Shown: positions 53,994 to 62,544 of the stretch, piece after piece | Layout: every line of letters starts with the position of its first letter | How positions within the stretch are numbered: the first letter of the stretch is position 1 | Assembly (NCBI GenBank): GCA_964346475.1 | Contig: CAYFUM010000003.1 | Span: 1-64,000, forward strand | Direction of reading: 5' to 3' | DNA: 64,000 bases | Source of the DNA: DTU036 sp964346475 | Lineage (GTDB): Bacteria; Bacillota; Clostridia; Peptostreptococcales; Acidaminobacteraceae | Made by a program: the position numbers and the translations under genes | Notes under the pieces: model-generated | Seen by the model: only the letters and a program-made list of their open reading frames with translations | The model's database searches: none | What the model was told of the DNA's origin: nothing

Positions 53994-54019
53994 AACCAGT
54001 GGATTCACTGGTTTTTTTA
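53994..54019 (+). terminator. Terminator of the Na/Pi cotransporter gene
   Basis: 8-bp stem aaccagtg / cactggtt, 4-nt loop, followed by a T-run. Confidence 0.9.
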
Positions 54020-54048
54020 TAGGGTATATAGACAATTAGGAGATTCCA

Positions 54049-54921
54049 ATGAAAAGAAATATTGAAGAGATTATTAGCCTACCCGCCCCTCACTGGGTAG
54101 GAAATGGCTTTCATGTAAGTCAGTATTTTCCTAGAAGACGACCCCCAACTTTTTTTGATAGGATTTCGCCCTTCATCCTCTTGGATTATAATGCCAAGAC
54201 CCTCTTTAAGGGAACAAGATCAAGTGTGGGTGTAGGGCCCCATCCCCACAGGGGTTTTGAGACTGTAACCTTTGCCTTCCAAGGAAAGGTCGCCCATGGC
54301 GATAACCAGGGTAATAGCGGCGTAATTGGCCCTGGAGATCTCCAGTGGATGACAGCTGGATCAGGGATCCTCCATAAGGAGTACCAGGAAGAGGAGTATG
54401 CTAAAAAAGATAGGATCTTCCATATGATCCAGCTCTGGGTAAATCTTCCTGCAAAGGATGAAATGACAGATCCCAGCTATCAGGCTATCACCGAGGAAGA
54501 AATGGGCCTCTACCAGTTTGATGGGGGTCAAATCACCATCTACGCTGGAGAGGTTCTCGGCATTAGAGGTCCGGCCAAAACTTTTTCACCTATGAACATC
54601 TATAAGGTCAGCCTTAATAAGGGCTCAAAAATAGACCTGAGTGAACCCGCTGACTTTAACCTGGCCCTTCTTACAATAGATGGAAAGGTTAGGCTCAACG
54701 AGGAAAAGCTAATTGAGGGAGATTTTGCCCTAATGAAAAATGAGGAGGGAGGCTTTGAACTCCTTGGTCTTGAGGATGACTCCCAGGTCTTTGTACTCAG
54801 CGGCCAGCCTCTTAGGGAGCCTGTTATTGCTGGGGGACCCTTTGTCCTAAGTACGCAGAAAGCCCTTGCCCAGGCCTATGAGGACTACCACACAGGAGGC
54901 TTTGGTAGTTTGGAGTTCTAA
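54049..54921 (+). CDS. Pirin-family protein
   Basis: Bicupin of 290 aa. The pirin signature GVGPHPHRGFETVTF (about residues 63-77), with metal histidines, is followed by AHGDNQGNSGVIGPGDLQWM and GSGILHKEYQ; a pirin C-terminal cupin follows. Some bacterial pirins have quercetinase activity or modulate pyruvate metabolism; no substrate is indicated here. RBS AGGAG. It stands between two terminators. Confidence 0.92.
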   Translation: MKRNIEEIISLPAPHWVGNGFHVSQYFPRRRPPTFFDRISPFILLDYNAKTLFKGTRSSVGVGPHPHRGFETVTFAFQGKVAHGDNQGNSGVIGPGDLQWMTAGSGILHKEYQEEEYAKKDRIFHMIQLWVNLPAKDEMTDPSYQAITEEEMGLYQFDGGQITIYAGEVLGIRGPAKTFSPMNIYKVSLNKGSKIDLSEPADFNLALLTIDGKVRLNEEKLIEGDFALMKNEEGGFELLGLEDDSQVFVLSGQPLREPVIAGGPFVLSTQKALAQAYEDYHTGGFGSLEF

Positions 54922-54950
54922 AAAAGTGAGGACTTTTCCTCACTTTTTTA
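54921..54950. terminator. Bidirectional terminator between pirin and ASCH genes
   Basis: Stem aaagtgagg / cctcacttt flanked by A-run and T-run on the two sides; serves the convergent gene ends. Confidence 0.9.
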
Positions 54951-55289
54951 CTATTCTACAAGTTCCACTTCAAGAGCTAGGACACCATAATTTTCTATGC
55001 TATCCCTACTATAAATTCTATACATGTCCTGGGGATCTTTAGCCTGTCCTGGGTCATAGCCCAGGCTTATAGCGTCATAGTCCTCATATAATTCATAGAA
55101 ATCCCTATATGCCTTTATAGCTTTCAGTCTTACTCTAAGCTGCTCTCTAAAAATAAGCCCCGTAAAAATAATCACATCACCAGGTTTTAAAGCCTGTCTT
55201 TTTTTATCTCTTAGTCTCAGTTCTATTTCTTTAAGACCCGCCCTCATTTTTTCGAGCTGGTCATCTTTTAAGCCCATCCTGTGAATCAT
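54951..55289 (-). CDS. ASCH-domain protein
   Basis: 112-residue protein of the ASCH fold, a PUA-related RNA-binding module. The diagnostic part is EIELRLRDKKRQALKPGDVI near the N-terminus, then RVRLKAIKAYRDFYELYEDY. Some family members are RNA-binding or amidohydrolases of modified cytidine; no specific role is evident. It begins directly after the stop of the selenoprotein gene with no gap, so the two are very likely coupled. Confidence 0.8.
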   Translation of the reverse strand: MIHRMGLKDDQLEKMRAGLKEIELRLRDKKRQALKPGDVIIFTGLIFREQLRVRLKAIKAYRDFYELYEDYDAISLGYDPGQAKDPQDMYRIYSRDSIENYGVLALEVELVE

Positions 55290-56633
55290 TTATTTAGCCA
55301 CCGACGCTGCAATATTTATGGCTTCCCAGACTCCGTTAAAGGGAGGCGAGTAGGCAAAGTCAAGATAGGCCAGGAAATCAGTCGTAAGCCCAGCAGAAAT
55401 TGCAACACTAAAGGCATGTAGTCTTATGTTGGCATCCTCCTTACCAAAGACCCTGGCACCCAGAAGCTTCTTACTTTTTTTCTCATAAATCACTCTAAAA
55501 TTTATAGGAAAGGAGCCGGGCATATAGGGAGGTTTGTTTCTAACAAGGGAAGAAGCTATTTTATAATCAAGACCTAGACTCTTAGCCTGGGCCTCATTTA
55601 GGCCTGTAGAACCAAACTCTAGCTCTCCTACCTTGATAAAACTACTACCAAGAGATTCGTATAGGCTAGTCATATCCTCAGGATCTCTAAAGAGGTTAAT
55701 TCCTACCAGGCGTCCGAGTTTATTAGCTGAAGTCCCTAGGGGAATATGGACATTTCCTAAAAATTTATGGGGAACAGTGGCACAGTCACCAACGCTCCAG
55801 ACATCCTCTATAGAAGTCCTGCCAAATTTATCAATAACTATGGCTCCATTTTTGGTTTTTTCAAGTCTTTTATCATCAAAGATATCTGTGTTTGGCACAA
55901 AACCAAGACCTAGAATCAGGGCGTCTACTCTGTCTTTTCTATTAGTAGTAACAAGCTCCTTTACCCTAGCTTCCTCGAAAACTAAACCCTTTAATCTTTC
56001 TCCAAAAATCAGCTTTACTCCAAGCCTAGTAAACTCCTCTTCCAGGGCTTTTCCAGCCTCACTATCATAAATCTTATTAAGGAGCTGGTCCCTGGAGTGG
56101 TAGAGGCTTATATTTAGATTTTTATTCCTAGCAAGCTGCTCTGCAGTCTCAACTCCAATAAATCCTCCGCCTATAATAGCAATTTTCTTGTATTTATTTA
56201 AATCCTCCTTTAGTCTTCTAGCTTCATAGGGCTTGGTAAGGGTATAGACATTTTCCGCATCTATACCATCAATCTTGGGAATTAGTGGCCTTGCTCCGCT
56301 TGCAATAACCAGCTGATCATAATCTACCACCACTTCCCTGGTAGTTTTAAGATCCCTTGAAAAGACCCTCTTTTTATCAAAATCCACAGAGTCTACCCTG
56401 TGGTTTACCAGCATGCTTATACCCTGTTTTCTTGCATCTTCAGGGGTTCTAGAGAAGAAACTCTTATCAATGTCCTTTGCCATATCACCGATATAGTAGG
56501 GCAGGGCTCAGGCTCCAAAGGAAATATAGTCTTCTTTCTCAACTACAAGTATCTCAGCCTCGGGATTTTCTCTCTTGGCCTTAAAGGCAACGCTCATGCC
56601 GGCTGCTATCCCACCAATGATAACTATTTTCAT
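55290..56633 (-). CDS. Predicted selenoprotein: CoA-disulfide reductase / NADH oxidase-like flavoprotein
   Basis: FAD/NAD(P) disulfide oxidoreductase of 447 aa when the TGA at 56508-56510 is read through. The ATG (56631-56633, site AGGAAG) opens MKIVIIGGIAAGMSVAFKAK, the family FAD motif. It continues to YISFGA-[TGA]-ALPYYIGDMAKD. Relatives read (F/Y)xxCGLPYYIGG there, so residue 42 is the redox-active cysteine position. After it come IAIIGGGFIGVETAEQL, VWSVGDCATVP and the C-terminal YSPPFNGVWEAINIA, all intact, and there is no other stop or frameshift. A SECIS-like hairpin lies downstream of the TGA. Expected chemistry is reduction of CoA disulfide, polysulfide or O2 with NAD(P)H. There is no rhodanese domain. 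Confidence 0.82.
56480..56496 (-). promoter_or_regulatory. SECIS-like hairpin for selenocysteine insertion
   Basis: Minus strand CTATATC, loop GGT, GATATGG: seven consecutive pairs including one G-U. The loop starts 18 nt after the TGA. A short apical loop beginning with G, at this distance, is what bacterial SECIS elements recognised by SelB require. Further weak pairing (CCT with AGG) extends the base. Confidence 0.7.
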
Positions 56634-56710
56634 TTTTCTTCCTTTCTATAGATTAAGTCCTCTATTAAAAATGTATACCCAAATCAGAATTAACATCCCC
56701 CTCAGACATT

Positions 56711-56738
56711 AAAAAACCACCCTGCATATATGGGTGGT
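56711..56738 (-). terminator. Terminator of the lipoprotein gene
   Basis: 7-bp stem accaccc / gggtggt followed by six T on the minus strand. Confidence 0.85.
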
Positions 56739-56747
56739 AAATCTCTC

Positions 56748-57197
56748 TTATTTTTTTTCTTTAAATCCCTGGTTTTCTAGAAGTTCTTTAACCTCGACTA
56801 ACTTAACCTCCTCTCCATCCCACTGCATAAGGGGAGTGGATATTTTAGAATAATTCTCCACATCAGTTTCTTCGAAATCTATGGTTAACTCTTCCACTAC
56901 TGTTTCTTCAGAAAAATCAAGTTTGTAGTCTATGCCCTTTAGGCCTTGCAGTGCCTCAGCCATAGGTTTAAGTAGCTCTTCTGCCTCATCTTTGTTTTCA
57001 ACGTCTAACATGAAATACTCTAGCTCGCCTCTATTAATCTGCTTAAAAACCCTATCTCCATCTGTAACTAGACTAATAGTCATTTTAAAGCCCTCATCCT
57101 CAGCCTCATAGACAAGGGTTTTTAGACCAGACCCTGTGCAGGATGATAGTAGTAATGTAATGACTATTAGTAGACTTAAAAAGTTCAGCTTTTTCAT
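56748..57197 (-). CDS. YehR-like (DUF1307) lipoprotein
   Basis: 149-residue secreted lipoprotein. The signal peptide MKKLNFLSLLIVITLLLSSC has a lipobox ending at C20, so the mature protein is probably membrane-anchored on the outside. The mature part (KTLVYEAEDEGFKMTISLVT and onward) resembles DUF1307/YehR proteins of unknown function. The C-terminal stretch (VKELLENQGFKEKK) is typical for them. Single gene with its own terminator. The family call is moderate. Confidence 0.8.
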   Translation of the reverse strand: MKKLNFLSLLIVITLLLSSCTGSGLKTLVYEAEDEGFKMTISLVTDGDRVFKQINRGELEYFMLDVENKDEAEELLKPMAEALQGLKGIDYKLDFSEETVVEELTIDFEETDVENYSKISTPLMQWDGEEVKLVEVKELLENQGFKEKK

Positions 57198-57249
57198 TCT
57201 GTCCCCTTCCTTTTTTATTATAAATAAGAAAATAGCCTGCTACAATTCA

Positions 57250-57289
57250 TAAATAATTATAAAGGGAACCTAGTATAACCAGGTTCCCT
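57250..57289 (-). terminator. Terminator of tRNA-Met
   Basis: Perfect 9-bp stem agggaacct / aggttccct, then TTTATAATTATTT on the minus strand; the U-tract is interrupted. Confidence 0.65.
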
Positions 57290-57290
57290 A

Positions 57291-57367
57291 TGGTAGCGGC
57301 GAGTGGAGTCGAACCACTGACCTTTCGGGTATGAACCGAACGCTCTCACCAACTAAGCTACGCCGCC
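57291..57367 (-). tRNA. tRNA-Met (CAT), elongator type
   Basis: Minus strand cloverleaf with acceptor GGCGGCG / CGCCGCT (first pair G-U), anticodon loop TTCATAC with anticodon CAT, T-loop GGTTCGACTCC, and A discriminator with encoded CCA. The first base pair is formed (G-U), unlike the mismatched C1-A72 of initiator tRNA, so this is the elongator. A CAT anticodon can also belong to tRNA-Ile2 after lysidine modification; the overall sequence does not exclude that fully. Confidence 0.95.
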
Positions 57368-57381
57368 ATAACAGCTCTTTT

Positions 57382-57410
57382 ATATTAGCACCCTAAAGGG
57401 TGGCTGTCAA
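57382..57410 (-). promoter_or_regulatory. Consensus promoter of tRNA-Met
   Basis: Minus strand TTGACA (57405-57410), a 17-nt spacer ending TGC and TAATAT (57382-57387). The spacer contains a palindrome caccctttagggtg. It gives tRNA-Met its own transcription start, independent of the iorB gene 71 nt upstream. Confidence 0.8.
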
Positions 57411-57438
57411 GCTATTTTTAGCTAATATTTGATAAGCT

Positions 57439-58005
57439 TTATTTTGAAAATCCTAGATCGAAGGCCTGGAGGTTTATGTCTACAAAATCCCTCTTAACTA
57501 GCTTTTCCACATAACTTCTAAAGTCGATATCCTTTAGATCTAGGGCTTTGACCAGGGCACCTAAGAGAATTATATTCTGAACCCTTATATTGCCAAGCTC
57601 CACTGCCATATCTGATGCCTTAATAAAAAGAGTTTCATAATTTTCCTCAAGGAATTCCTTTATTCCCTGGGGATAATCCAGATCACCTCTTAGTATGGGT
57701 GCCGAGGAGAGTTTATAGTCATTTACAATGGCTTTAGCACCAGGTCTTAGGTATTCTGACCACCTTACAGCTTCTAGAAGCTCAAAGCTCACCAGAACGT
57801 CTGCTTCACCCTTAGAAATCAAAGGTGAGTCAACCCTTTCTCCAAAGCGAAGCTGGGTTGTAACAGAACCCCCCCTCTGGGCCATACCTATTACTTCACT
57901 GGTCTTCACATCATATCCGGCATCTATAAGGGCCTGGGCTAGTATGGTTGAAGCCAGAAGTATACCCTGCCCCCCTACTCCCGCAAATAGAATACTTTTT
58001 TTCAT
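57439..58005 (-). CDS. iorB: Indolepyruvate:ferredoxin oxidoreductase, beta subunit
   Basis: Gamma-type domain of the 2-oxoacid:ferredoxin oxidoreductase family (188 aa). The N-terminus FAGVGGQGILLASTILAQAL is characteristic, with EVIGMAQRGGSVTTQLRFG following. It pairs with IorA to oxidise aryl pyruvates (from Trp, Phe, Tyr) to aryl-acetyl-CoA with reduction of ferredoxin. Its start is at the last base of iorA, so the pair is translationally coupled. Confidence 0.95.
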   Translation of the reverse strand: MKKSILFAGVGGQGILLASTILAQALIDAGYDVKTSEVIGMAQRGGSVTTQLRFGERVDSPLISKGEADVLVSFELLEAVRWSEYLRPGAKAIVNDYKLSSAPILRGDLDYPQGIKEFLEENYETLFIKASDMAVELGNIRVQNIILLGALVKALDLKDIDFRSYVEKLVKRDFVDINLQAFDLGFSK

Positions 58006-59783
58006 TATCCACCTACTCTCTCAATGGCTCCCGTGGGACAGGACTGTAGACAAACTGTACATCCTATACACTGATTAGGATCAATGTAGGCCTTCTTGGC
58101 CTCCTTATCAAAGCTAATACTGGGGCAACCTGTCCTTATACAGTTTCTACAACCTATACAATCATCGTAAATAACCTGACAGTGAGGCCTATCCAGTTCA
58201 AACTCCTCTAGATCTTCCTTGGAGTATTTTTTCAAGGCGCAGGGCCAACGAGTAATGATAACACAGGGACCGTCCTCGTATTTAAGGGCTTCGTTTATTG
58301 CCCTTCTACTCTCCTCTAAATCCAGTGGATTTACTTTAAAGATTTTCTTAATACCCAGGGCTTTTACTATTGCCTCAAAATCCACCTGGGCTGCAGGATC
58401 TCCCTGGAGGGAGTAACCAGAGCCAGGATTTTCCTGATGACCTGTCATAGCTGTAACCCTATTATCTAGAATAACATTGACAGTATTTGAGTTATTGTAG
58501 ACCGTGTTTAAAAGACTGGTCATACCAGAGTGTAAGAAGGTTGAGTCTCCAATTACTGCAACCACCTTTTTGTCATCCCCCAGCTTTTCCAGTGCCTTCT
58601 TGGCTCCATGACCCATGGAAATACTAGCTCCCATGCAGATTACACTATCGGTTGCATTATGAGGTGGTGCCCCACCCAGGGCGTAGCAGCCTATGTCCCC
58701 GGTTACTATGACATTTCTCTTTTTTCCAAGTTCATAGAAAAATCCTCTATGGGGACAACCGGCACAGAGCATGGGGGGCCTAGGGGCAAGAAGGGTTTCA
58801 TCGAGCTCAATGTAGTCTGGCTTCTCACCCAGTAGGGCCTCTCTAAGAATATCGGGATTTAACTCACCTATATTTGGAATCAGATCCTTTCCTAGGACAT
58901 CATAACCAGCTAATTTAACCTGGTCTTCTATAAAGGGCTCTAGCTCCTCTACTACATAGACTTTTTCATGACTCTTTACAAAATCCCCAATTTTACCTAG
59001 GGGCAAGGGGTAGCTAAAACCAATTTTTAAGACGTCCACTGAGTCTCCAAAGACTTCTTTAACATAGCTATAACTGACACCAGAGGTAATGACTCCCAGC
59101 TTGTTTCCATAATCCTCCACTATATTTAGGGGGCTTATCTCACTATAGTCCGCAAGCCTATGTAATCTTTCTTCTACCTTGGGTCTAAGAGCCTGGGCAT
59201 TGGCTGGTGTAGCAATAAATCTCTTGGCGTCCTTTTCATAGGAAATTGCCTCAGCTTCCTTTCTTTGGTCTGTTTCTACAAGTCCCTTGCTATGGCAGAT
59301 CCTAGTAGTCATCCTAAAGAGCACCGGAACCCTAAATTCCTCGCTGACCCTATAGGCTTCAGCAGCAAAGTCCAGGCACTCCTGGGGTGTAGAGGGTTCA
59401 ATGCAGGGGATTTTTGCAAATTTGGCGTAGATCCTATTATCCTGCTCGTTTTGGGATGAGTGACAGCTGGGATCATCGGCGCTCACTAGAAGAAGCCCTC
59501 CTGTGGAACCAGTATAGCCCATGGTCATCAGAGGGTCCGAGGCCACATTGACGCCCACATGCTTCATGGCTGCCAGACTTCTAACTCCTGCCAGGGAAGC
59601 ACCCATGGCAGCCTCCAGTGCTACCTTCTCATTGGGAGCCCACTCGGCAATAATGTCCTTGTGATGGGCTAGATTCTCAAGAATCTCAGTACTGGGAGTA
59701 CCGGGATAGGCACTGGCGTAGATAATGCCTGCTTCATAGGCACCTCTGGCAAGAGCCTCATTACCAGTCATCAGTTTTTTCAT
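58005..59783 (-). CDS. iorA: Indolepyruvate:ferredoxin oxidoreductase, alpha subunit
   Basis: TPP-dependent catalytic subunit (592 aa). The N-terminal part binds the oxoacid (GNEALARGAYEAGIIYASAY), the central part binds TPP (TGDIGCYALGGAPP and IGDSTFLHSGMTSL), and the C-terminal ferredoxin domain has two 4Fe-4S motifs, CIGCRNCIRTGCP and CIGCTVCLQSCP. It overlaps the acyltransferase gene by 4 nt and iorB by 1 nt. In amino-acid fermenters it yields aryl-acetyl-CoA, which the neighbour could convert to an acyl phosphate. Confidence 0.96.
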   Translation of the reverse strand: MKKLMTGNEALARGAYEAGIIYASAYPGTPSTEILENLAHHKDIIAEWAPNEKVALEAAMGASLAGVRSLAAMKHVGVNVASDPLMTMGYTGSTGGLLLVSADDPSCHSSQNEQDNRIYAKFAKIPCIEPSTPQECLDFAAEAYRVSEEFRVPVLFRMTTRICHSKGLVETDQRKEAEAISYEKDAKRFIATPANAQALRPKVEERLHRLADYSEISPLNIVEDYGNKLGVITSGVSYSYVKEVFGDSVDVLKIGFSYPLPLGKIGDFVKSHEKVYVVEELEPFIEDQVKLAGYDVLGKDLIPNIGELNPDILREALLGEKPDYIELDETLLAPRPPMLCAGCPHRGFFYELGKKRNVIVTGDIGCYALGGAPPHNATDSVICMGASISMGHGAKKALEKLGDDKKVVAVIGDSTFLHSGMTSLLNTVYNNSNTVNVILDNRVTAMTGHQENPGSGYSLQGDPAAQVDFEAIVKALGIKKIFKVNPLDLEESRRAINEALKYEDGPCVIITRWPCALKKYSKEDLEEFELDRPHCQVIYDDCIGCRNCIRTGCPSISFDKEAKKAYIDPNQCIGCTVCLQSCPTGAIERVGG

Positions 59784-60688
59784 CTTTCCTCCTTAAGGTG
59801 TTTTGCATATAATTTTCCAAGGGCTATACTGTAAAGCTTAGCCTCATAACTATCAGCGCGACTTACTAGAACCAGGGGAATCTTAGCACCTACAACAATC
59901 CCAGCAGATTTAGCTGCCCCTACATGGGAAAAAGACTTGCCCAGGGCATTACCCGTTTCAATACTGGGAACCAGGATAAAATCCACATCTCCCGCTATCC
60001 TACTCTTAAATCCCTTAGTTTCTGCTGCCTCCTTGCTAAAAATAAGATCCAAAGCCAGGGGACCCTCAATAATAAGGTCCTCTTCACTGATCTCCTCTTC
60101 TAGGCGGCGGGCATCCAAAGTACTGGGCATTTTAGGACTCACCTTCTCTTTGGCTGCCAGAGCAGCTACTTTAATCTCTCTATAGCCAAGGGCCCTAAAG
60201 ACCTCAAGACCATTGTAGAGAATCTCCTTTTTTTCTTCATAGTCTGGACTTAGGTTCATTCCACCATCGCTAAGTCCCAGGAGCTTTGGATAGGCCTCCA
60301 TCTCATAGATCATCATATGGCTAAGAAGGCCCTGGCCTCTTAAGCCATAGTCTTTTTTAAGTAGGGCCTTTAGGATTATTGATGTATCTAGAAGACCCTT
60401 CATAACAAGGTCCACCTCTTTTTTAGAAGCCTTTTCCATAGCTATCCCTGCAGCTTCTTCAAAAGATCTTGCATGAACTATATCTAATTCAGACCTATAG
60501 TCTAATCGCTTTAAAAGGACTTTGATTTTCTCTTCATCGCCCACTAGGATTGGCCTAATTAGACCATCTTCCTGGGCCTTTATAACTGCCTGTAAAACTC
60601 CTTCATCCTCTGCTGCAACCACTGCAAGATTTAGGGGCTCACCCTGAGCCAGTCTATAGAGTTCATCCAGATGCTTCACTACATCCAC
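59780..60688 (-). CDS. Phosphate acyltransferase (phosphate butyryltransferase-like)
   Basis: 302-residue member of the PTA/PTB family that swaps CoA for phosphate on an acyl group. Typical regions are VLQAVIKAQEDGLIRPILVG near the N-terminus, KKEVDLVMKGLLDTSIILKA, and EVFRALGYREIKVAALAAKEK. The C-terminal LVPSIETGNALGKS is typical of Ptb. Length fits Ptb rather than the longer Pta. Located directly upstream of iorA (4-nt overlap), it may act on aryl-acetyl-CoA to feed ATP synthesis through a kinase, but no acyl kinase gene is in the window. It overlaps the TPR gene by 26 nt. Confidence 0.88.
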   Translation of the reverse strand: MDVVKHLDELYRLAQGEPLNLAVVAAEDEGVLQAVIKAQEDGLIRPILVGDEEKIKVLLKRLDYRSELDIVHARSFEEAAGIAMEKASKKEVDLVMKGLLDTSIILKALLKKDYGLRGQGLLSHMMIYEMEAYPKLLGLSDGGMNLSPDYEEKKEILYNGLEVFRALGYREIKVAALAAKEKVSPKMPSTLDARRLEEEISEEDLIIEGPLALDLIFSKEAAETKGFKSRIAGDVDFILVPSIETGNALGKSFSHVGAAKSAGIVVGAKIPLVLVSRADSYEAKLYSIALGKLYAKHLKEER

Positions 60689-61715
60689 CTCCCAAATGTT
60701 CTTCCCAGTGCCTTATAAGTCCATCATCGGGGGCCAGACTCCTAGCCCTGGCAATCTCCTTTAGAGCCTCATCCCTCTCTCCTAGCTGGTCAAGGGCTAT
60801 AGCTAGATTTAGCCTAAGATCAGGATTGTCAGCAAGGCCCAGTCCCCTTTCTAAAATCCCTACTGCCTCCTGGGGCTCCTCTTGAAACAAATGACATATA
60901 GCAATTTCATTATAGAGGTAGATGTCATCTGCCCTTTCCTGTAGGAGCTTATAAAAGACCCCCAGGGCCTGGGTGTACTCCTCTAAAAGTCTTAAACTAA
61001 GGGCGTAGTAGAAATGAAGCTCATACCAGTGGGGAAAGTCCAGCAGTAGGCTGGCAAAGGTCTGCCTGGCCTCCTCAAAGCGGTCTTTAAATAGAAGCTC
61101 CCTCCCCAGGATATAGTCCTTTTTCTTATCTGCCAGGGCCATCATTGAAAATATTTCATCACGGATTTCCTGGGCAAGTTCATAGCTGAGGGCTTCTTCC
61201 CACTCTTTAAGAGCCTCTAAATATAGCTCATCATTGTAGTAGAGGAATCCTCTGTGGTAGAAAACTGGCCAGGACTCCTCCTCAAGATCAAGAAGACTTA
61301 GGGCAAGTTCAGAGTAGTCCTCACCTGCCTTAATTAAATCATTACATCTTTCTGCTGCAAATAAAAAGATTCCCTTTTCATCGATTTCAAGATTGATTAC
61401 CCCTAGCGCCATAACAAGGGCTCTAAAGGGATCCTCTATACCATATAAAAAAGGAATCAAGGGTTTTAATTTACTTACAAAGTCTTTAAAAAACCCCTTA
61501 TCTCTAAAGTCTCCATCGGCGCCATAGAGGCTAAGAACCCCTTCGAGCACCTCTTTAGTGGAAAAATCCAGTTCCCCACCTTTAATTTTTTCCTCAAGTC
61601 TATCGGTGTAAATTGGTATATTAAGCCCCTGGGGTAGGACAAAACCATCAAAAGCTAGGTCCTTTCTAAGTTCTAAAAAGGACAGCTCCCCCAGGATACT
61701 ATTAAAGGCCTTCAT
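60663..61715 (-). CDS. TPR-repeat protein
   Basis: 350-residue cytoplasmic protein without a signal peptide. The N-terminal 130 residues show no repeat. From about 135 to 345 there are several 34-residue TPR-like helix pairs (SWPVFYHRGFLYYNDELYLE; WYELHFYYALSLRLLEEYTQ; DIYLYNEIAICHLFQEEPQE). TPR arrays mediate protein binding; the partner is unknown. It overlaps nadK by 14 nt and the acyltransferase by 26 nt, so it sits in the same transcript. Confidence 0.85.
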   Translation of the reverse strand: MKAFNSILGELSFLELRKDLAFDGFVLPQGLNIPIYTDRLEEKIKGGELDFSTKEVLEGVLSLYGADGDFRDKGFFKDFVSKLKPLIPFLYGIEDPFRALVMALGVINLEIDEKGIFLFAAERCNDLIKAGEDYSELALSLLDLEEESWPVFYHRGFLYYNDELYLEALKEWEEALSYELAQEIRDEIFSMMALADKKKDYILGRELLFKDRFEEARQTFASLLLDFPHWYELHFYYALSLRLLEEYTQALGVFYKLLQERADDIYLYNEIAICHLFQEEPQEAVGILERGLGLADNPDLRLNLAIALDQLGERDEALKEIARARSLAPDDGLIRHWEEHLGGGCSEASG

Positions 61716-62544
61716 TTTCTTCCTCCAAATATCTAAAGATATGCTTGTCTATAATTTTATTTCTATAGAGCTCAAAATAGCTTTGTTTTCTCGCCCTCAT
61801 AATTCTAACCTTCTTATCAGAAGTAGTAATAGAAAGCTCCTCAACATAGTCTCTAGATGCCATGAGGCCATCACAGGCTAGAGAAGCTGATCTATACTTG
61901 GCTTTAACCACCTTGAGGTGGATCTTAGAGGAGGCAGGAACCACTATGGAGTTTTTAAGGGGCCTGTTTATCCTATTGTCATTGGGCTGAAGGGGTGTTA
62001 TTTGAAAGCAGGGTAAATCCCAGTGGAGGGCAGCTCCTCCGGCCCAGATAGCGTAGCCCGTTGTGCCTATTGGTGTAGAAAAAATAAGGCCATCTCCCGT
62101 AAAATAGTTAAAGGGCTTGCCATCGATATAAATAAGAGCCTCCAGCATCTTAGGATGGTAGTGCTTGAGGACAGCTTCATTAAATACATAATTATTAATC
62201 TTCTTACCTGTTATTGTTGTAGAGACAACCTCCATGAGGGGGAACTCATCCATAAAATGCTGGTTGGATTTTAGGATCTCTGGAAGAAGATGGATCTCAT
62301 CGGGTAGGATCCCTGGTAAAAACCCAAGATTACCTGTATTAACCCCCAAAAAGGGAATATTTTTCTCCTCCATGGTCCTGATAGCACTGAGCATGGTCCC
62401 ATCTCCCCCAATAACTAAAATAAGATCTGGGTTTGTCTTGGTGAGAATAAATCCTTCCCTTCTCAGGAGGTTCATAACCTGGTTTTTAACGGCTATACTT
62501 TTTTTTACCCTATTATGAAAAATAAAAATTCTCTTAAACATCAT
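61702..62544 (-). CDS. nadK: NAD kinase
   Basis: ATP-dependent phosphorylation of NAD to NADP (280 aa). The GGDGTML motif with the catalytic aspartate is at about residues 46-52, NTGNLGFLPG at 69-78, and the substrate region TGDGLIFSTPIGTTGYAI follows. N-terminal 40 residues are typical. It starts within the end of the radical SAM gene (11-nt overlap). Confidence 0.95.
   Translation of the reverse strand: MMFKRIFIFHNRVKKSIAVKNQVMNLLRREGFILTKTNPDLILVIGGDGTMLSAIRTMEEKNIPFLGVNTGNLGFLPGILPDEIHLLPEILKSNQHFMDEFPLMEVVSTTITGKKINNYVFNEAVLKHYHPKMLEALIYIDGKPFNYFTGDGLIFSTPIGTTGYAIWAGGAALHWDLPCFQITPLQPNDNRINRPLKNSIVVPASSKIHLKVVKAKYRSASLACDGLMASRDYVEELSITTSDKKVRIMRARKQSYFELYRNKIIDKHIFRYLEEENEGL

Noticed and set aside
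57382..57410. tRNA-Met as part of the iorAB transcript
   Set aside because: A near-consensus promoter lies directly upstream of the tRNA, so it has its own start even if some readthrough occurs.
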